This document shows, in pieces, positions 27,839 to 37,077 of a stretch of 64,000 nucleotides of DNA. A program made the translations under genes and the position numbers. Under the pieces are notes generated by a model. The model made no database searches and was not told the DNA's origin. It was given only the letters and a program-made list of their open reading frames with translations. Numbering within the stretch: the first letter of the stretch is position 1; the number at the start of each line of letters is the position of its first letter. This DNA comes from Gammaproteobacteria bacterium (GTDB lineage: Bacteria; Pseudomonadota; Gammaproteobacteria; Enterobacterales; Neiellaceae): the NCBI GenBank assembly GCA_017425245.1, contig JAFOOX010000052.1:1-64000 (forward strand), given 5' to 3'.

Positions 27839-29050
27839 ATGAGCGGCAGCACGACAACAGCTCAACCCGGCATCGTTAACGCATCCTGCAGCCACACTAA
27901 CTTGCTGTTTACCTCGGGCCATGGCGAGCTGCATGGCCGCGGGATCGCTGAAACCATCAGCCTTCCGGCACGCGGAGGCGATCGCAAAAGCAGCCCGTTG
28001 CAACAAGAAGTACTCAGCGTTTTTGCCAAAGCTCGCAAAGCCGGCATCGACAATCCCGTCATCATGGGCGCCATTCCCTTTGACATGAATGAGCCCTCCT
28101 GCCTCTATCTGCCTGAGCACTGCGAATGGCAACCACAGTCAGCGGTCTATCCGGCTCAATCAGCAGACCCGTGGCTACCGCAGCTGCTGGAGCAACGCAG
28201 CTACCCAGATGAGCAGGGCTTCCAGAAAGTGGTCGAACACGCCATCGTCAACTTCCAGCACAGCGACATTCGCAAAGCCGTGCTCTCGGTGATGCGCGAA
28301 CTGCATTTCGCGGCATCGGTGGATGTAGATACCCTGCTGGCCAACCTTCGGGCCCAGAACCCCGATGGTTACCAATTCCGTATCCCGATGCCCGGTGGCG
28401 CAGAGCTGATCGGTGTCAGCCCGGAACTATTGATACGCAAAAGCGAAGACCGTATCTGGTCCAATCCTCTGGCAGGCTCAGCCAAAAGGCAAAAGCAAGC
28501 CGATGACGATAACCTCGCAGCCAAGCAGCTCATGACATCCAGCAAGGATCACTATGAGCACCGCCTGGTTATTGACGACGTGCGCCGGATTTTGGCGCCG
28601 CTCTGTCGACAGCTCGAGATTCCAGCACAGCCATCACTTCTTGCTACGCCCACGCTGTGGCATCTATCAACTTTGGCCAAGGGCGTGTTGCTTGAGCCAG
28701 AACTCAATGCGCTGCAGCTCGCTTGCTACCTGCACCCAACACCTGCCGTGTGCGGTTATCCAACTGAGCGCGCGCATAAGTTGATCAACCTGGTTGAGCC
28801 CTTTGAGCGAGGCTTGTTCACCGGCATGGTGGGGTGGTGCGACGCGCAAGGTAATGGCGAATGGGTGGTGACCATTCGTTGCGGCGTTGTAGACCGCGAC
28901 GTGATCCGATTGTTTGCCGGGGCTGGGATTGTTGCTGCCTCGCAGCCAGCGGCAGAGTGGGCGGAAACACAAGCCAAACTCGGCACCATGCTGCGGGCTT
29001 GTGGCCTGAGCTGCGACACCTTGGCCAGCCAACCAGAGGTCGTGGTATGA
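27839..29050 (+). CDS. entC: isochorismate synthase, EntC-like
   Basis: 403 residues of the chorismate-utilising family. It converts chorismate to isochorismate, the first step to 2,3-dihydroxybenzoate. Visible motifs include [30 protein letters not shown] and the C-terminal [20 protein letters not shown]. The ATG at 27839 follows GGGAGG. It heads a tight operon; its stop overlaps the next start (ATGA). Confidence 0.93.
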   Translation: MSGSTTTAQPGIVNASCSHTNLLFTSGHGELHGRGIAETISLPARGGDRKSSPLQQEVLSVFAKARKAGIDNPVIMGAIPFDMNEPSCLYLPEHCEWQPQSAVYPAQSADPWLPQLLEQRSYPDEQGFQKVVEHAIVNFQHSDIRKAVLSVMRELHFAASVDVDTLLANLRAQNPDGYQFRIPMPGGAELIGVSPELLIRKSEDRIWSNPLAGSAKRQKQADDDNLAAKQLMTSSKDHYEHRLVIDDVRRILAPLCRQLEIPAQPSLLATPTLWHLSTLAKGVLLEPELNALQLACYLHPTPAVCGYPTERAHKLINLVEPFERGLFTGMVGWCDAQGNGEWVVTIRCGVVDRDVIRLFAGAGIVAASQPAAEWAETQAKLGTMLRACGLSCDTLASQPEVVV

Positions 29051-30681
29051 CCCATCTCTACCACCAGTGGCCCCGAAAGATGGCCTCCCGCTATCGACGT
29101 CGTGGCTATTGGCTAGATCGGCCGCTCACCCATTCACTGGAGCAACGTGCTGCAACTTGCGGCCATGCCTTAGCGGTGATCTGCGGTGAGCGTGAGATCA
29201 GCTACGCCGAGTTGAATCAGCAAGCAGGCAATCTCGCTGCACGTCTTATCGCCTCAGGGCTGCGGCCTGGAGATACGGCGCTGGTACAACTATCCAATGT
29301 CGCCGAATTCTATGCGGTGTTCTTTGCCTTGCTAAAGGCGGGGATCGTGGCCGTCAATGCGCTGTTTAGCCATAGGCGGCTGGAGCTCTATGGCTACGCG
29401 GATCAAGTTCAACCCAAATTGCTGATCGCGGCGCGCTCGCACGAGCTCTTTAGCGATGACCGCATTATCAGCAAGCTCCGGCAGCGGCATCCTGAACTCC
29501 GCCACCATCTGCTGCTCGGGGAGGGGGCGTCTGAGCACAGTCTGGAACATTGGCTTAACAGCGCAGTTGCCCATCCACCCCAATGGCAGCCAACAGCTGC
29601 TGGCGACGTCGCCTTCTTCCAACTCTCTGGCGGTAGCACCGGGACCCCCAAGCTGATCCCGCGCACCCATAATGATTACGACTATAGCGTCAGGGCCAGC
29701 GCTGAACTCTGCGCCTTGTCGCCGCAAAGCCGCTATCTGTGCGCCTTGCCGGCCGGTCATAACTTTCCGCTCAGCTCTCCTGGCGCTCTGGGGGTATTTC
29801 ACGCCGGTGGCTGCGTCGTTATGGCCAGTAGTCCTGAACCATTGTCCTGTTTTGCCTTGATTGAACGCCATGCGGTAACCATGACGGCTTTAGTGCCGGC
29901 GGCAGTGGCGCTATGGCTGCAAGCAGCCCCCAACCACCGCGCCGCCCTTCGCTCGCTGCGTTTATTGCAGGTCGGTGGAGCCAGTTTTGCCGAGGCTCAG
30001 GCGCGCCAAGTTCCCTCGATACTGGGCTGTGCCCTGCAGCAGGTGTTTGGCATGGCTGAGGGGCTCGTCAACTACACCCGGCTGGATGACGATCCCGAAG
30101 TCATATTCACCACTCAGGGGCGCCCCCTCTGCCCCGATGATGAAGTGCGCATCGTCGATGAACAGGGCCAACAACTCCCTACCGGCACCAGCGGCATACT
30201 GGCTGTACGCGGCCCCTATACCTTTTGCGGTTATTTCAAAAGCCCGGCTCACAACGCAAGGGTTTTTGATGACGAGGGGTTTTACCACTCGGGCGATCTG
30301 GTACTGCGTGATGCAAACGGCAACGTCAAAGTCGTCGGTAGGATGAAGGATCAGATTAACCGTGGTGGTGAAAAGATCGCCGCCGAAGAGATCGAACACT
30401 TGTTGCTGCAACACCCCGCGATCACCCAAGCCGCAGTGGTCGCACAGTCAGATCCGGCGCTGGGCGAAAAGAGCTGCGCCTTTGTGGTTAGCTCAAACCC
30501 GTCACCTTCACCGCCGCTATTGCGCCGTTTTCTTCTGGAGCTAGGGATTGCGGCTTACAAACTTCCGGATCACTTCCATTTTCTCGCCACCATGCCGCTA
30601 ACCGCCGTCGGCAAGATCGACAAGCACAGCTTGCGCGAGCGACTCGCCGTTCACCCATTCGAATGTGAGGGAACACCATGA
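29047..30681 (+). CDS. entE: 2,3-dihydroxybenzoate-AMP ligase, EntE-like
   Basis: 544 residues from the ATG at 29047, which overlaps the entC stop by 4 bp; the frame extends upstream but that part is shadow sequence. It is an adenylating enzyme with [49 protein letters not shown] and TAVGKIDK. It activates DHB and loads it on the aryl carrier proteins of EntB and probably the free ArCP at 16156. Confidence 0.94.
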   Translation: MTHLYHQWPRKMASRYRRRGYWLDRPLTHSLEQRAATCGHALAVICGEREISYAELNQQAGNLAARLIASGLRPGDTALVQLSNVAEFYAVFFALLKAGIVAVNALFSHRRLELYGYADQVQPKLLIAARSHELFSDDRIISKLRQRHPELRHHLLLGEGASEHSLEHWLNSAVAHPPQWQPTAAGDVAFFQLSGGSTGTPKLIPRTHNDYDYSVRASAELCALSPQSRYLCALPAGHNFPLSSPGALGVFHAGGCVVMASSPEPLSCFALIERHAVTMTALVPAAVALWLQAAPNHRAALRSLRLLQVGGASFAEAQARQVPSILGCALQQVFGMAEGLVNYTRLDDDPEVIFTTQGRPLCPDDEVRIVDEQGQQLPTGTSGILAVRGPYTFCGYFKSPAHNARVFDDEGFYHSGDLVLRDANGNVKVVGRMKDQINRGGEKIAAEEIEHLLLQHPAITQAAVVAQSDPALGEKSCAFVVSSNPSPSPPLLRRFLLELGIAAYKLPDHFHFLATMPLTAVGKIDKHSLRERLAVHPFECEGTP

Positions 30682-31547
30682 CTATTCCACAGCTAAACGA
30701 CTACAGCATGCCTTTGCCACATGAGCTGCCGGATAACCGTGTCGACTGGCGGCCAGTAGCCCACCGTTCGGTACTGCTGGTTCACGATATGCAGGACTAC
30801 TTTTTGCGCTTCTATGCGCATGACAGCGAGCTGATCCGGGCCCTGATTGGCAATCTGCAGCGCCTGATTAGCTGGTGTCGAGAGCACAACATTCCGGTGG
30901 TGTATACCGCCCAACCTCACCAACAGACACCCGCAGAGCGAGCTCTGCTCACTGACATGTGGGGGCCTGGGCTGACGGCGGCAGATCCGCAACTCCAGCA
31001 GATTGTTACTGCGCTGCAGCCCGACGCAAATGACGTGGTACTGACAAAGTGGCGCTACAGCGCGTTTCAGCGTTCACCCCTGAAGAAGCTGATGGCTGAC
31101 TGGCAGCGCGATCAACTGCTTATCGGTGGAATCTATGCACACATCGGTTGTATGACCACCGCATTGGATGCGTTTATGAACGATATCCAGCCGTTCTTCG
31201 TTGCCGATGCGTTAGCCGATTTCTCGGCCACCGATCACCTGATGGCCTTGAACTACGTTGCCTCGCGCTGTGGCAGCGTAACTACCACCGAACAGGTATT
31301 GGCCACGCCTGCTGGCCACCTCAATCGCGATTGGCTATTGAGCCGCATCGGCCAACTGGTTGAGGGGGTTTCGGAACTCGATCTGGACGAAAACCTCATT
31401 TATTACGGCCTGGATTCGATCCAGGTGATGACCCTGGCGGGAGAGCTCAAAGCCCAGGGTATCGCTCTGAAATTCGAAGAACTGGCGCGTACGCCAACGA
31501 TCAACAGCTGGCTGGCGTTGATCGAGCAAAAGCTTCAGGCCGCTTAA
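30678..31547 (+). CDS. entB: isochorismatase fused to an aryl carrier domain, EntB-like
   Basis: 289 residues. The N-terminal ~210 residues are isochorismatase (VLLVHDMQDYFLRFY, TKWRYSAFQRSPL, GGIYAHIGCMTTALDAF). The C-terminal ~75 residues are an ArCP with LIYYGLDSIQVMTLAGEL, Ser being the phosphopantetheine site. It hydrolyses isochorismate and then carries DHB. The start overlaps the entE stop by 4 bp. Confidence 0.95.
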   Translation: MTIPQLNDYSMPLPHELPDNRVDWRPVAHRSVLLVHDMQDYFLRFYAHDSELIRALIGNLQRLISWCREHNIPVVYTAQPHQQTPAERALLTDMWGPGLTAADPQLQQIVTALQPDANDVVLTKWRYSAFQRSPLKKLMADWQRDQLLIGGIYAHIGCMTTALDAFMNDIQPFFVADALADFSATDHLMALNYVASRCGSVTTTEQVLATPAGHLNRDWLLSRIGQLVEGVSELDLDENLIYYGLDSIQVMTLAGELKAQGIALKFEELARTPTINSWLALIEQKLQAA

Positions 31548-31569
31548 CCCAGACAAAAGGTTCTTCCCT

Positions 31570-32325
31570 TTGAACACGAGTCATTTTGCCGACCAACGGG
31601 TTCTGGTCACGGGCGCTGCCAGTGGTATCGGGCGTCGCATTGCAGAGGCATTCCATACCCAAGGAGCTGAGGTCATTGGCCTTGATGTCAATTCGCTGCC
31701 GGGTGAAACACCCTTTCGCCTGCTGGCCCTGGATCTGCGTGTCCCCGGCCAAATCACCGCAATCTGTCGGCATCTGCAGCAGGAATGGCCACGTTTGGAT
31801 GTGCTGGTCAATGCCGCCGGAGTACTGCGAATCGCCAAGCTTGAAGCCACGCCACTGGAAGATTGGCAAACCTGTCTGGATGTCAATGTGACAGGCCCAT
31901 TTCTGCTGCTGCAGCAATGGCTGCCGGTGTTTAAACAGCAGCGTTCTGGGGTCATTATCAACGTGGCCTCCAACGCTGCCCATGTGCCGCGCAGCGGCAT
32001 GGCGGCCTATGGCGCGTCCAAGGCTGCGCTCATCAGCCTCAGCCATTGCGCGGGCCTTGAGCTGGCACCTTACGGGGTTCGCTGCAATGTGGTGTCGCCT
32101 GGCTCTACCGATACCCCAATGCTACGCGCCATGTGCGGCGATACCCAGGGGCTGGAGCGGCTGATCCAGGGGATACCTGCACAGTTCAAGCTGGGCATTC
32201 CTTTGGCCAAGCTGGCGACAGTCGACGATATCGCCGCCGCCGTTCTGTTCCTCGCCTCGCCCAGTGCCGGTCACATCACCTTGCAAGATCTGGTGATTGA
32301 CGGTGGCGCGACTCTGGCGGCGTAA
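31570..32325 (+). CDS. entA: 2,3-dihydro-2,3-dihydroxybenzoate dehydrogenase, EntA-like
   Basis: 251 residues, short-chain dehydrogenase: Rossmann [19 protein letters not shown], and catalytic YGASKAAL with a Ser in VASNAA upstream. It oxidises 2,3-diDHB to DHB with NAD+. The start is a TTG at 31570 with AAAAGG upstream; no ATG fits. It lies 22 bp after entB. Confidence 0.92.
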   Translation: MNTSHFADQRVLVTGAASGIGRRIAEAFHTQGAEVIGLDVNSLPGETPFRLLALDLRVPGQITAICRHLQQEWPRLDVLVNAAGVLRIAKLEATPLEDWQTCLDVNVTGPFLLLQQWLPVFKQQRSGVIINVASNAAHVPRSGMAAYGASKAALISLSHCAGLELAPYGVRCNVVSPGSTDTPMLRAMCGDTQGLERLIQGIPAQFKLGIPLAKLATVDDIAAAVLFLASPSAGHITLQDLVIDGGATLAA

Positions 32326-32326
32326 T

Positions 32327-33055
32327 ATGAGCAGTACCGATCACCAGCAAATGCTGGCCACAGACTACCCTGTACAGGAGTTGTGGCCATGGTCGCAGCC
32401 GCTAGCTAACTGCCATCTGGTGTCTTGCCGTTTTGATCCACAAACTGCGCCCCTCCCTGCCTCACTACCGCTACAAATGGTCGGCGCCAGCCGACGACGC
32501 CAGGCTGAATATGTTGCTGGCCGGCACTGTGCCGGCTGCGGCTTAGCCCGACTCACTGGACGCTATCATTGGCCCGCACGCAGAACTGATCGCGCGCCCA
32601 TCTGGCCGGCCGGAATCGTCGGCGCGATCAGCCACTGTGATGGACATGCGCTGGCGCTTGTGGGTACGTCCAATCGCTACCGTGGCTTGGGGGTGGATGT
32701 TGAAGAGCTGATCAGCGATGAACAGGCCAACCAGCTGGCGCCACTGGTTCTTACCCTGGCAGAACGCCAGCGCTGGGCTCACGCTCCGCTGGGGTGGATC
32801 GTTAGCTTGGCATTCTCTGCCAAGGAAAGCCTGTTCAAAGCGCTTTACCCTCTGCTTGGCCACCCCTTCTACTTCGATGCAGCCGAACTAAGTGATTGGC
32901 AAGCAGATGGACACGCGAGCCTGACGCTGAACACGACGCTGAGCCTTGAATGGCGCTCAGGCCATGCTTTCACGGTTCATCACAACCTGCTGTATGGCCG
33001 GTTGCTGACGTGCGTCGCGATCCCGGCAGCTCATTCACCTCTTCGGCTCATGTAG
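32327..33055 (+). CDS. entD: 4'-phosphopantetheinyl transferase, EntD-like
   Basis: 242 residues from the ATG 1 bp after the entA stop. Motifs are GVDVEELIS, and FSAKESLFKALYPL in the P-pant transferase core, with GAISHCDGHALALV before them. It converts the apo carrier domains (EntB ArCP, free ArCP, NRPS PCP) to holo form. Family length is about 210-250. Confidence 0.9.
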   Translation: MSSTDHQQMLATDYPVQELWPWSQPLANCHLVSCRFDPQTAPLPASLPLQMVGASRRRQAEYVAGRHCAGCGLARLTGRYHWPARRTDRAPIWPAGIVGAISHCDGHALALVGTSNRYRGLGVDVEELISDEQANQLAPLVLTLAERQRWAHAPLGWIVSLAFSAKESLFKALYPLLGHPFYFDAAELSDWQADGHASLTLNTTLSLEWRSGHAFTVHHNLLYGRLLTCVAIPAAHSPLRLM

Positions 33056-33063
33056 GAACATTG

Positions 33064-34293
33064 ATGCAAGAGCAAACACCCGCGCTGCAGGATCAATTAC
33101 CTGCTGCCCGTTTCGATCTACGGCCGCTGCTTCTGTGCAACCTCACAGCGACCATCGCCATGGCCGCCTTCGGCGCGCTGATTGGTCCCATTGCCCGGAC
33201 CTTGGGTCTGGCGCCATGGCAAGCAGGCACGGCCGTTACGGTCGCTGGTCTGCTCTGGCTGCTACTGGCCAGAGCTTGGGGAATTGCCAGTGATCGCCAT
33301 GGTCGCCGTCGCATTTTGCTGTTAGGCAGCGCCGGCGTAGCCCTTAGTTACGCGGCCTTGAGCCTGTTTATCGGTATGGCGCTGCAACTTCTACCTGCGG
33401 CTCTGATTACCTTTACCGTGTTACTGATTGGCCGAGCATTGGTGGGGGCGTTCTATGCCGCATTGCCCGCAGCAGGCCACGCGTTGATTGCGGACCAGGT
33501 GGCACCCGGCCAAAGAGCCGGGGCTATTGCCAGTCTGGGCGCGGCCAATGCGCTAGGCATGGTGATTGGGCCGGCACTGGCCGCGTGGCTGAGCCAATAC
33601 AGCTTGGCGCTACCGCTTTACATGCTGTCCCTGTTGCCGCTTCTCGGCAGCGTTTTGCTGTGGCGGTTTATGCCGCCGCTGTTACAACCTGCGGCCAAGC
33701 CTCAACTGCCACCTCGTCTGGCCGATCATCGTCTGCGGCAACCACTTCTGATCGCATTTCTCGCGATGTTCTGTGTATCGATATCGCAAATCACCGTCGG
33801 GTTTTTCGCGCTTGATCAGTTAAACCTCGCTCCAGCCGAAGCCGCCCGAGTTGCGGGGATCGCCCTGACGTTGGTCGGTATCGCCCTGATCGCCAGTCAA
33901 CTGTTGGTGCGCCATTTGGGATGGCCGCCGCTAAAGCTGTTGCGCATCGGTGCCTGGGGGGCTGCAGCGGGTTTTCTGGCTGTTTGCGGGGTGGCACACG
34001 ACTGGCAACTGTGGCTGGCATTTTTTGTCGCCGCCGCAGGCATGGGCTGGATCTTTCCCGCATTCAGCGCATGGGCGGCAGACGCGGTGGAGCCCCACGA
34101 ACAAGGCGCAGCAGCTGGCAGCTTGGGGGCGGCGCAGGGGCTTGGGTTGGTGTTGGGGCCACTGACCGGCAGCTTGATCTACAGCGCCGATCCTCATCTT
34201 CCGTACCTCGTCATCAGCCTGCTGCTGCTGGTAACCGCACTGTGGTTAACGCAACTGCGCACCGAACCACAAGCCCAACGCCCCGCCGATTAA
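33064..34293 (+). CDS. MFS transporter, probable siderophore exporter
   Basis: 409 residues with about 12 hydrophobic helices. The MFS loop motif is visible in GIASDRHGRRRILLLGSAG. The start at 33064 lies 8 bp after the PPTase gene; the frame is open earlier but overlaps that gene. Placement among DHB genes suggests export of the finished siderophore, as EntS does, but substrate is inferred from context. Confidence 0.82.
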   Translation: MQEQTPALQDQLPAARFDLRPLLLCNLTATIAMAAFGALIGPIARTLGLAPWQAGTAVTVAGLLWLLLARAWGIASDRHGRRRILLLGSAGVALSYAALSLFIGMALQLLPAALITFTVLLIGRALVGAFYAALPAAGHALIADQVAPGQRAGAIASLGAANALGMVIGPALAAWLSQYSLALPLYMLSLLPLLGSVLLWRFMPPLLQPAAKPQLPPRLADHRLRQPLLIAFLAMFCVSISQITVGFFALDQLNLAPAEAARVAGIALTLVGIALIASQLLVRHLGWPPLKLLRIGAWGAAAGFLAVCGVAHDWQLWLAFFVAAAGMGWIFPAFSAWAADAVEPHEQGAAAGSLGAAQGLGLVLGPLTGSLIYSADPHLPYLVISLLLLVTALWLTQLRTEPQAQRPAD

Positions 34294-34323
34294 GCAACAT
34301 TCCCCTACCTTGAGGCACCTGCC

Positions 34324-35055
34324 ATGAATTCCCAGCCCACCCGTATTCAGCGCATTCGGCACGACCTGCACTATCGGCCGGTCGTGGTCGCGCGCGTCGC
34401 GCCACTTAGTCCTAGCTTTGTCAGCATTACCTTTACTGGTGATGCACTGGCGGACTTTCGCTCAGATTCCTTTGATGATCATGTGAAATTCATGTTCAAA
34501 GATCCTGGGGGCGAGAGCCTGATGCGTGATTACACCCCTCGTCACGTTGATCTGCTGCGCCGAGAGCTAACGATCGAGTTTGCGCTGCATGGCGATGGCA
34601 TGGCAGCGAATTGGGCCCGGCAGGCTCAGGTGGGCGACGAGGCCATCATTGCCGGACCTCGGGGTTCGGTGATTGTTCCCATGGACTATGACTGGCACCT
34701 GTTGATTGGCGATAGCACCGCACTGCCAGCGATCCATCGCCGCATCAGCGAACTAGCCTCTGGGCAGCGCATCTTAGTGCTGGCTCAGGTGGATCACCCC
34801 GAAGATCGACGTCAGTTCGATAGCGATTCAGCCTTGGACATACAGTGGGTAACTGACCATGAGGCATTGCTGGAGGCGACCGCAGCATTGCCTTGGCCCC
34901 AAGGTGAGGGGTTCGTCTGGGCCGCAGGTGAATCATCAACCATGATGAAACTGCGCACGCTGCTGACGGAGAACAAGCAGCACCCGCCGGAAGCGATGCG
35001 CATTGCAGTGTACTGGCGTCGAGGCAAAGCCAATGTGCATGAACAATTGGCCTGA
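34324..35055 (+). CDS. viuB: siderophore-interacting protein, ViuB-like ferric reductase
   Basis: 243 residues of the SIP/ViuB flavoprotein family: an FAD-binding barrel (RVAPLSPSFVSITFTG, RDYTPRHVD) and an NAD(P)H domain (HLLIGDSTALPAIHRRI) ending YWRRGKANVHEQLA, a typical end for the family. It releases iron from the imported siderophore in the cytoplasm by reduction. It follows the MFS gene by 30 bp. Confidence 0.93.
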   Translation: MNSQPTRIQRIRHDLHYRPVVVARVAPLSPSFVSITFTGDALADFRSDSFDDHVKFMFKDPGGESLMRDYTPRHVDLLRRELTIEFALHGDGMAANWARQAQVGDEAIIAGPRGSVIVPMDYDWHLLIGDSTALPAIHRRISELASGQRILVLAQVDHPEDRRQFDSDSALDIQWVTDHEALLEATAALPWPQGEGFVWAAGESSTMMKLRTLLTENKQHPPEAMRIAVYWRRGKANVHEQLA

Positions 35056-35102
35056 GAGCGCTGGGCCTGCGTTCTTGCCGATGGCGGCCTCTAACCCATC
35101 AA

Positions 35103-35125
35103 TACAAATAGTTATCATTTACTGA
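35103..35125. promoter_or_regulatory. weak Fur-like site before the ABC transporter pair
   Basis: AAATAGTTATCATTTACTGA has a partial Fur match (TTATCATT). It lies in the 207-bp gap between viuB and the ABC pair, which also contains a 7-bp inverted repeat CGCCTCA-CA-TGAGGCG near the ABC start. The gap may hold a second promoter. Confidence 0.35.
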
Positions 35126-35262
35126 TCAAGCCAGCAAGGGTACCATCACCCACGGATCCCCACCGGCTCAGGCTCCCGCAACAGGAATCTCGAACCCAGC
35201 CAGCAACAGGATGCTCTCATGGTCACACTCCTTTCACATACCGCCTCACATGAGGCGTCTCG

Positions 35263-37077
35263 ATGACAACAGCCAAAACCATCACCAGCGCACCAACGCG
35301 ACGCTTTAACGCATGGAGCATCATGCACCCCGTGCGTGGACAGATTCGGATAGCCCTTGGACTTTCGACCTTGTCGGCGCTCTCTGGCTTGATGACGGTG
35401 GCACTCTTTGCCCTGACCATTCATGCCTTGATGCAACAGCCCAATCACTGGCCGTGGTTGCCGCTAACAGGTGTCTTGCTGTGCACCATCGTCTCTTATT
35501 GGGCTCGGCTCGGTGCTTTCAACCACTCCCACTACGCAGCTTTCAGGCTAGAGCGGATTCTGCGCATGCAGCTCAGTGAGCGCTTGGCCAGCGCACCACT
35601 TGGTTATGTTCAGGAAGAGGGCGGCGGCGCACTCACCAAAGTGATTCATGACGACGTCAAGGCGCTTCATGTATTTGTTGCCGACAGTTCACCGCTATAT
35701 GCACGCGCCTATGCCACACCCGTAGCAACGCTCATCGTCTTGCTCTGGCTTGATTGGCGCTTAGCCTTAGCTACTTTGGCAGTACTGATCTGTGGCTTCG
35801 GCATCTTGAACCTTGCTCTGCGCAAGCGTATCCATATGGTCAAGCGCTATAACAGCGCCCGCGAACAGGTTAGCGCTGCCATAGTCGAGTTTGTTCAGGC
35901 GATGCCGGTAGTGCGAACCTTTGACAGTGGCCAGATGACCTTCAGCCGTTACCAAAATGCGCTAAACACCTATCTTGATGTGCTTAAGCACTGGTATCGA
36001 GAAGCGGGCTTCGCCGCCCGTTTCTCAATGGCCATGCTTGGCCCGATGCCAACGCTGGCCGTTGTTTTGTGGCTGGGCTGCTGGCTGATCTGGCGCGACG
36101 ACCTTGAACCCGTACGCTGGCTGGCGGTCTTGCTGCTGTGCACCGGCATGGCCGAAGCGATGATGCCGGCGATGATGCTGCGCCACATGATTGAAAAGGT
36201 AAAACTGAGCATCATCCGCATTCAGGAAGTGCTGACTGCCCCCCAGCTGGCCATGCCCGCGGCAGACGCGGTGCGCCAGCCGCGAGATGCCAGTGTTTGC
36301 TTTGAGCAAGTGACATTCAGCTATTCGCCAGACGGGCCACCGGCACTGCGCGATATCAGCTTTTATGCCGAGCCCGGTACTGTCACGGCACTGGTTGGAC
36401 CTTCAGGTGCGGGCAAGACCACCATCGCCAAACTGATCCCGCGCTTTTGGGATGTAAACGCCGGACGGATCCTGGTGGGCGGTGAAGATATCTGCCAGAT
36501 GACCAACGACACCTTGATGCAGCAGGTGGCTTTCGTTTTCCAAGACACCTTTCTGTTCGCCGACAGCATCGCTGACAACATTCGTATGGGCTCGGCCAAT
36601 GCCAGTGTTGACGAGGTTATAGCCGCAGCCAAGGCGGCCCAGATCCATGATTTCATCATGACCCTGCCCAACGGCTACGACAGCCAAGCGGGCGAACGTG
36701 GTTTGTACCTGTCAGGGGGCCAACGGCAGCGAATTACCATCGCTCGCGCCATTCTGCAAAACAGGCCCATTTTGGTGCTCGATGAAGCCACCGCCTTCGC
36801 CGATCCAGAGAATGAGGCGGCACTGGTGGCAGCACTGGCAGAGCTGATGCGCGGCAAGACCGTGATCATGGTGGCCCATCGCCTGACAACCATTCGCGAT
36901 GCTGACCAGATCTTGGTTTTTGACCAGGGTCGACTTGCAGAACAAGGCCATCATAACCAGCTAGTCGCGCATAACGGCATCTATGCACGCCTGTGGCGTA
37001 ACTATGAGCAGGCACAAAACTGGTCACTGAGTGGCTCATCCGCTGGTGGCCAGCACGTTCAGGAAACCCTCGCATGA
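35263..37077 (+). CDS. ABC half-transporter (membrane plus ATPase), YbtP-like
   Basis: 604 residues. The N-terminal half has six membrane helices; the C-terminal half is an ATPase with GPSGAGKTTIAKLIP, YLSGGQRQRITIARAIL and ILVLDEATAFADPENE. It belongs to the YbtP/YbtQ class of half-transporters, which act as a heterodimer in siderophore uptake or export. It overlaps the following half-transporter gene by 4 bp. Confidence 0.88.
   Translation: MTTAKTITSAPTRRFNAWSIMHPVRGQIRIALGLSTLSALSGLMTVALFALTIHALMQQPNHWPWLPLTGVLLCTIVSYWARLGAFNHSHYAAFRLERILRMQLSERLASAPLGYVQEEGGGALTKVIHDDVKALHVFVADSSPLYARAYATPVATLIVLLWLDWRLALATLAVLICGFGILNLALRKRIHMVKRYNSAREQVSAAIVEFVQAMPVVRTFDSGQMTFSRYQNALNTYLDVLKHWYREAGFAARFSMAMLGPMPTLAVVLWLGCWLIWRDDLEPVRWLAVLLLCTGMAEAMMPAMMLRHMIEKVKLSIIRIQEVLTAPQLAMPAADAVRQPRDASVCFEQVTFSYSPDGPPALRDISFYAEPGTVTALVGPSGAGKTTIAKLIPRFWDVNAGRILVGGEDICQMTNDTLMQQVAFVFQDTFLFADSIADNIRMGSANASVDEVIAAAKAAQIHDFIMTLPNGYDSQAGERGLYLSGGQRQRITIARAILQNRPILVLDEATAFADPENEAALVAALAELMRGKTVIMVAHRLTTIRDADQILVFDQGRLAEQGHHNQLVAHNGIYARLWRNYEQAQNWSLSGSSAGGQHVQETLA

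Noticed and set aside
28861-29046. N-terminal extension of the EntE-like protein
   Set aside because: It overlaps the end of entC in another frame; the ATG at 29047 overlaps the entC stop in the standard ATGA manner.
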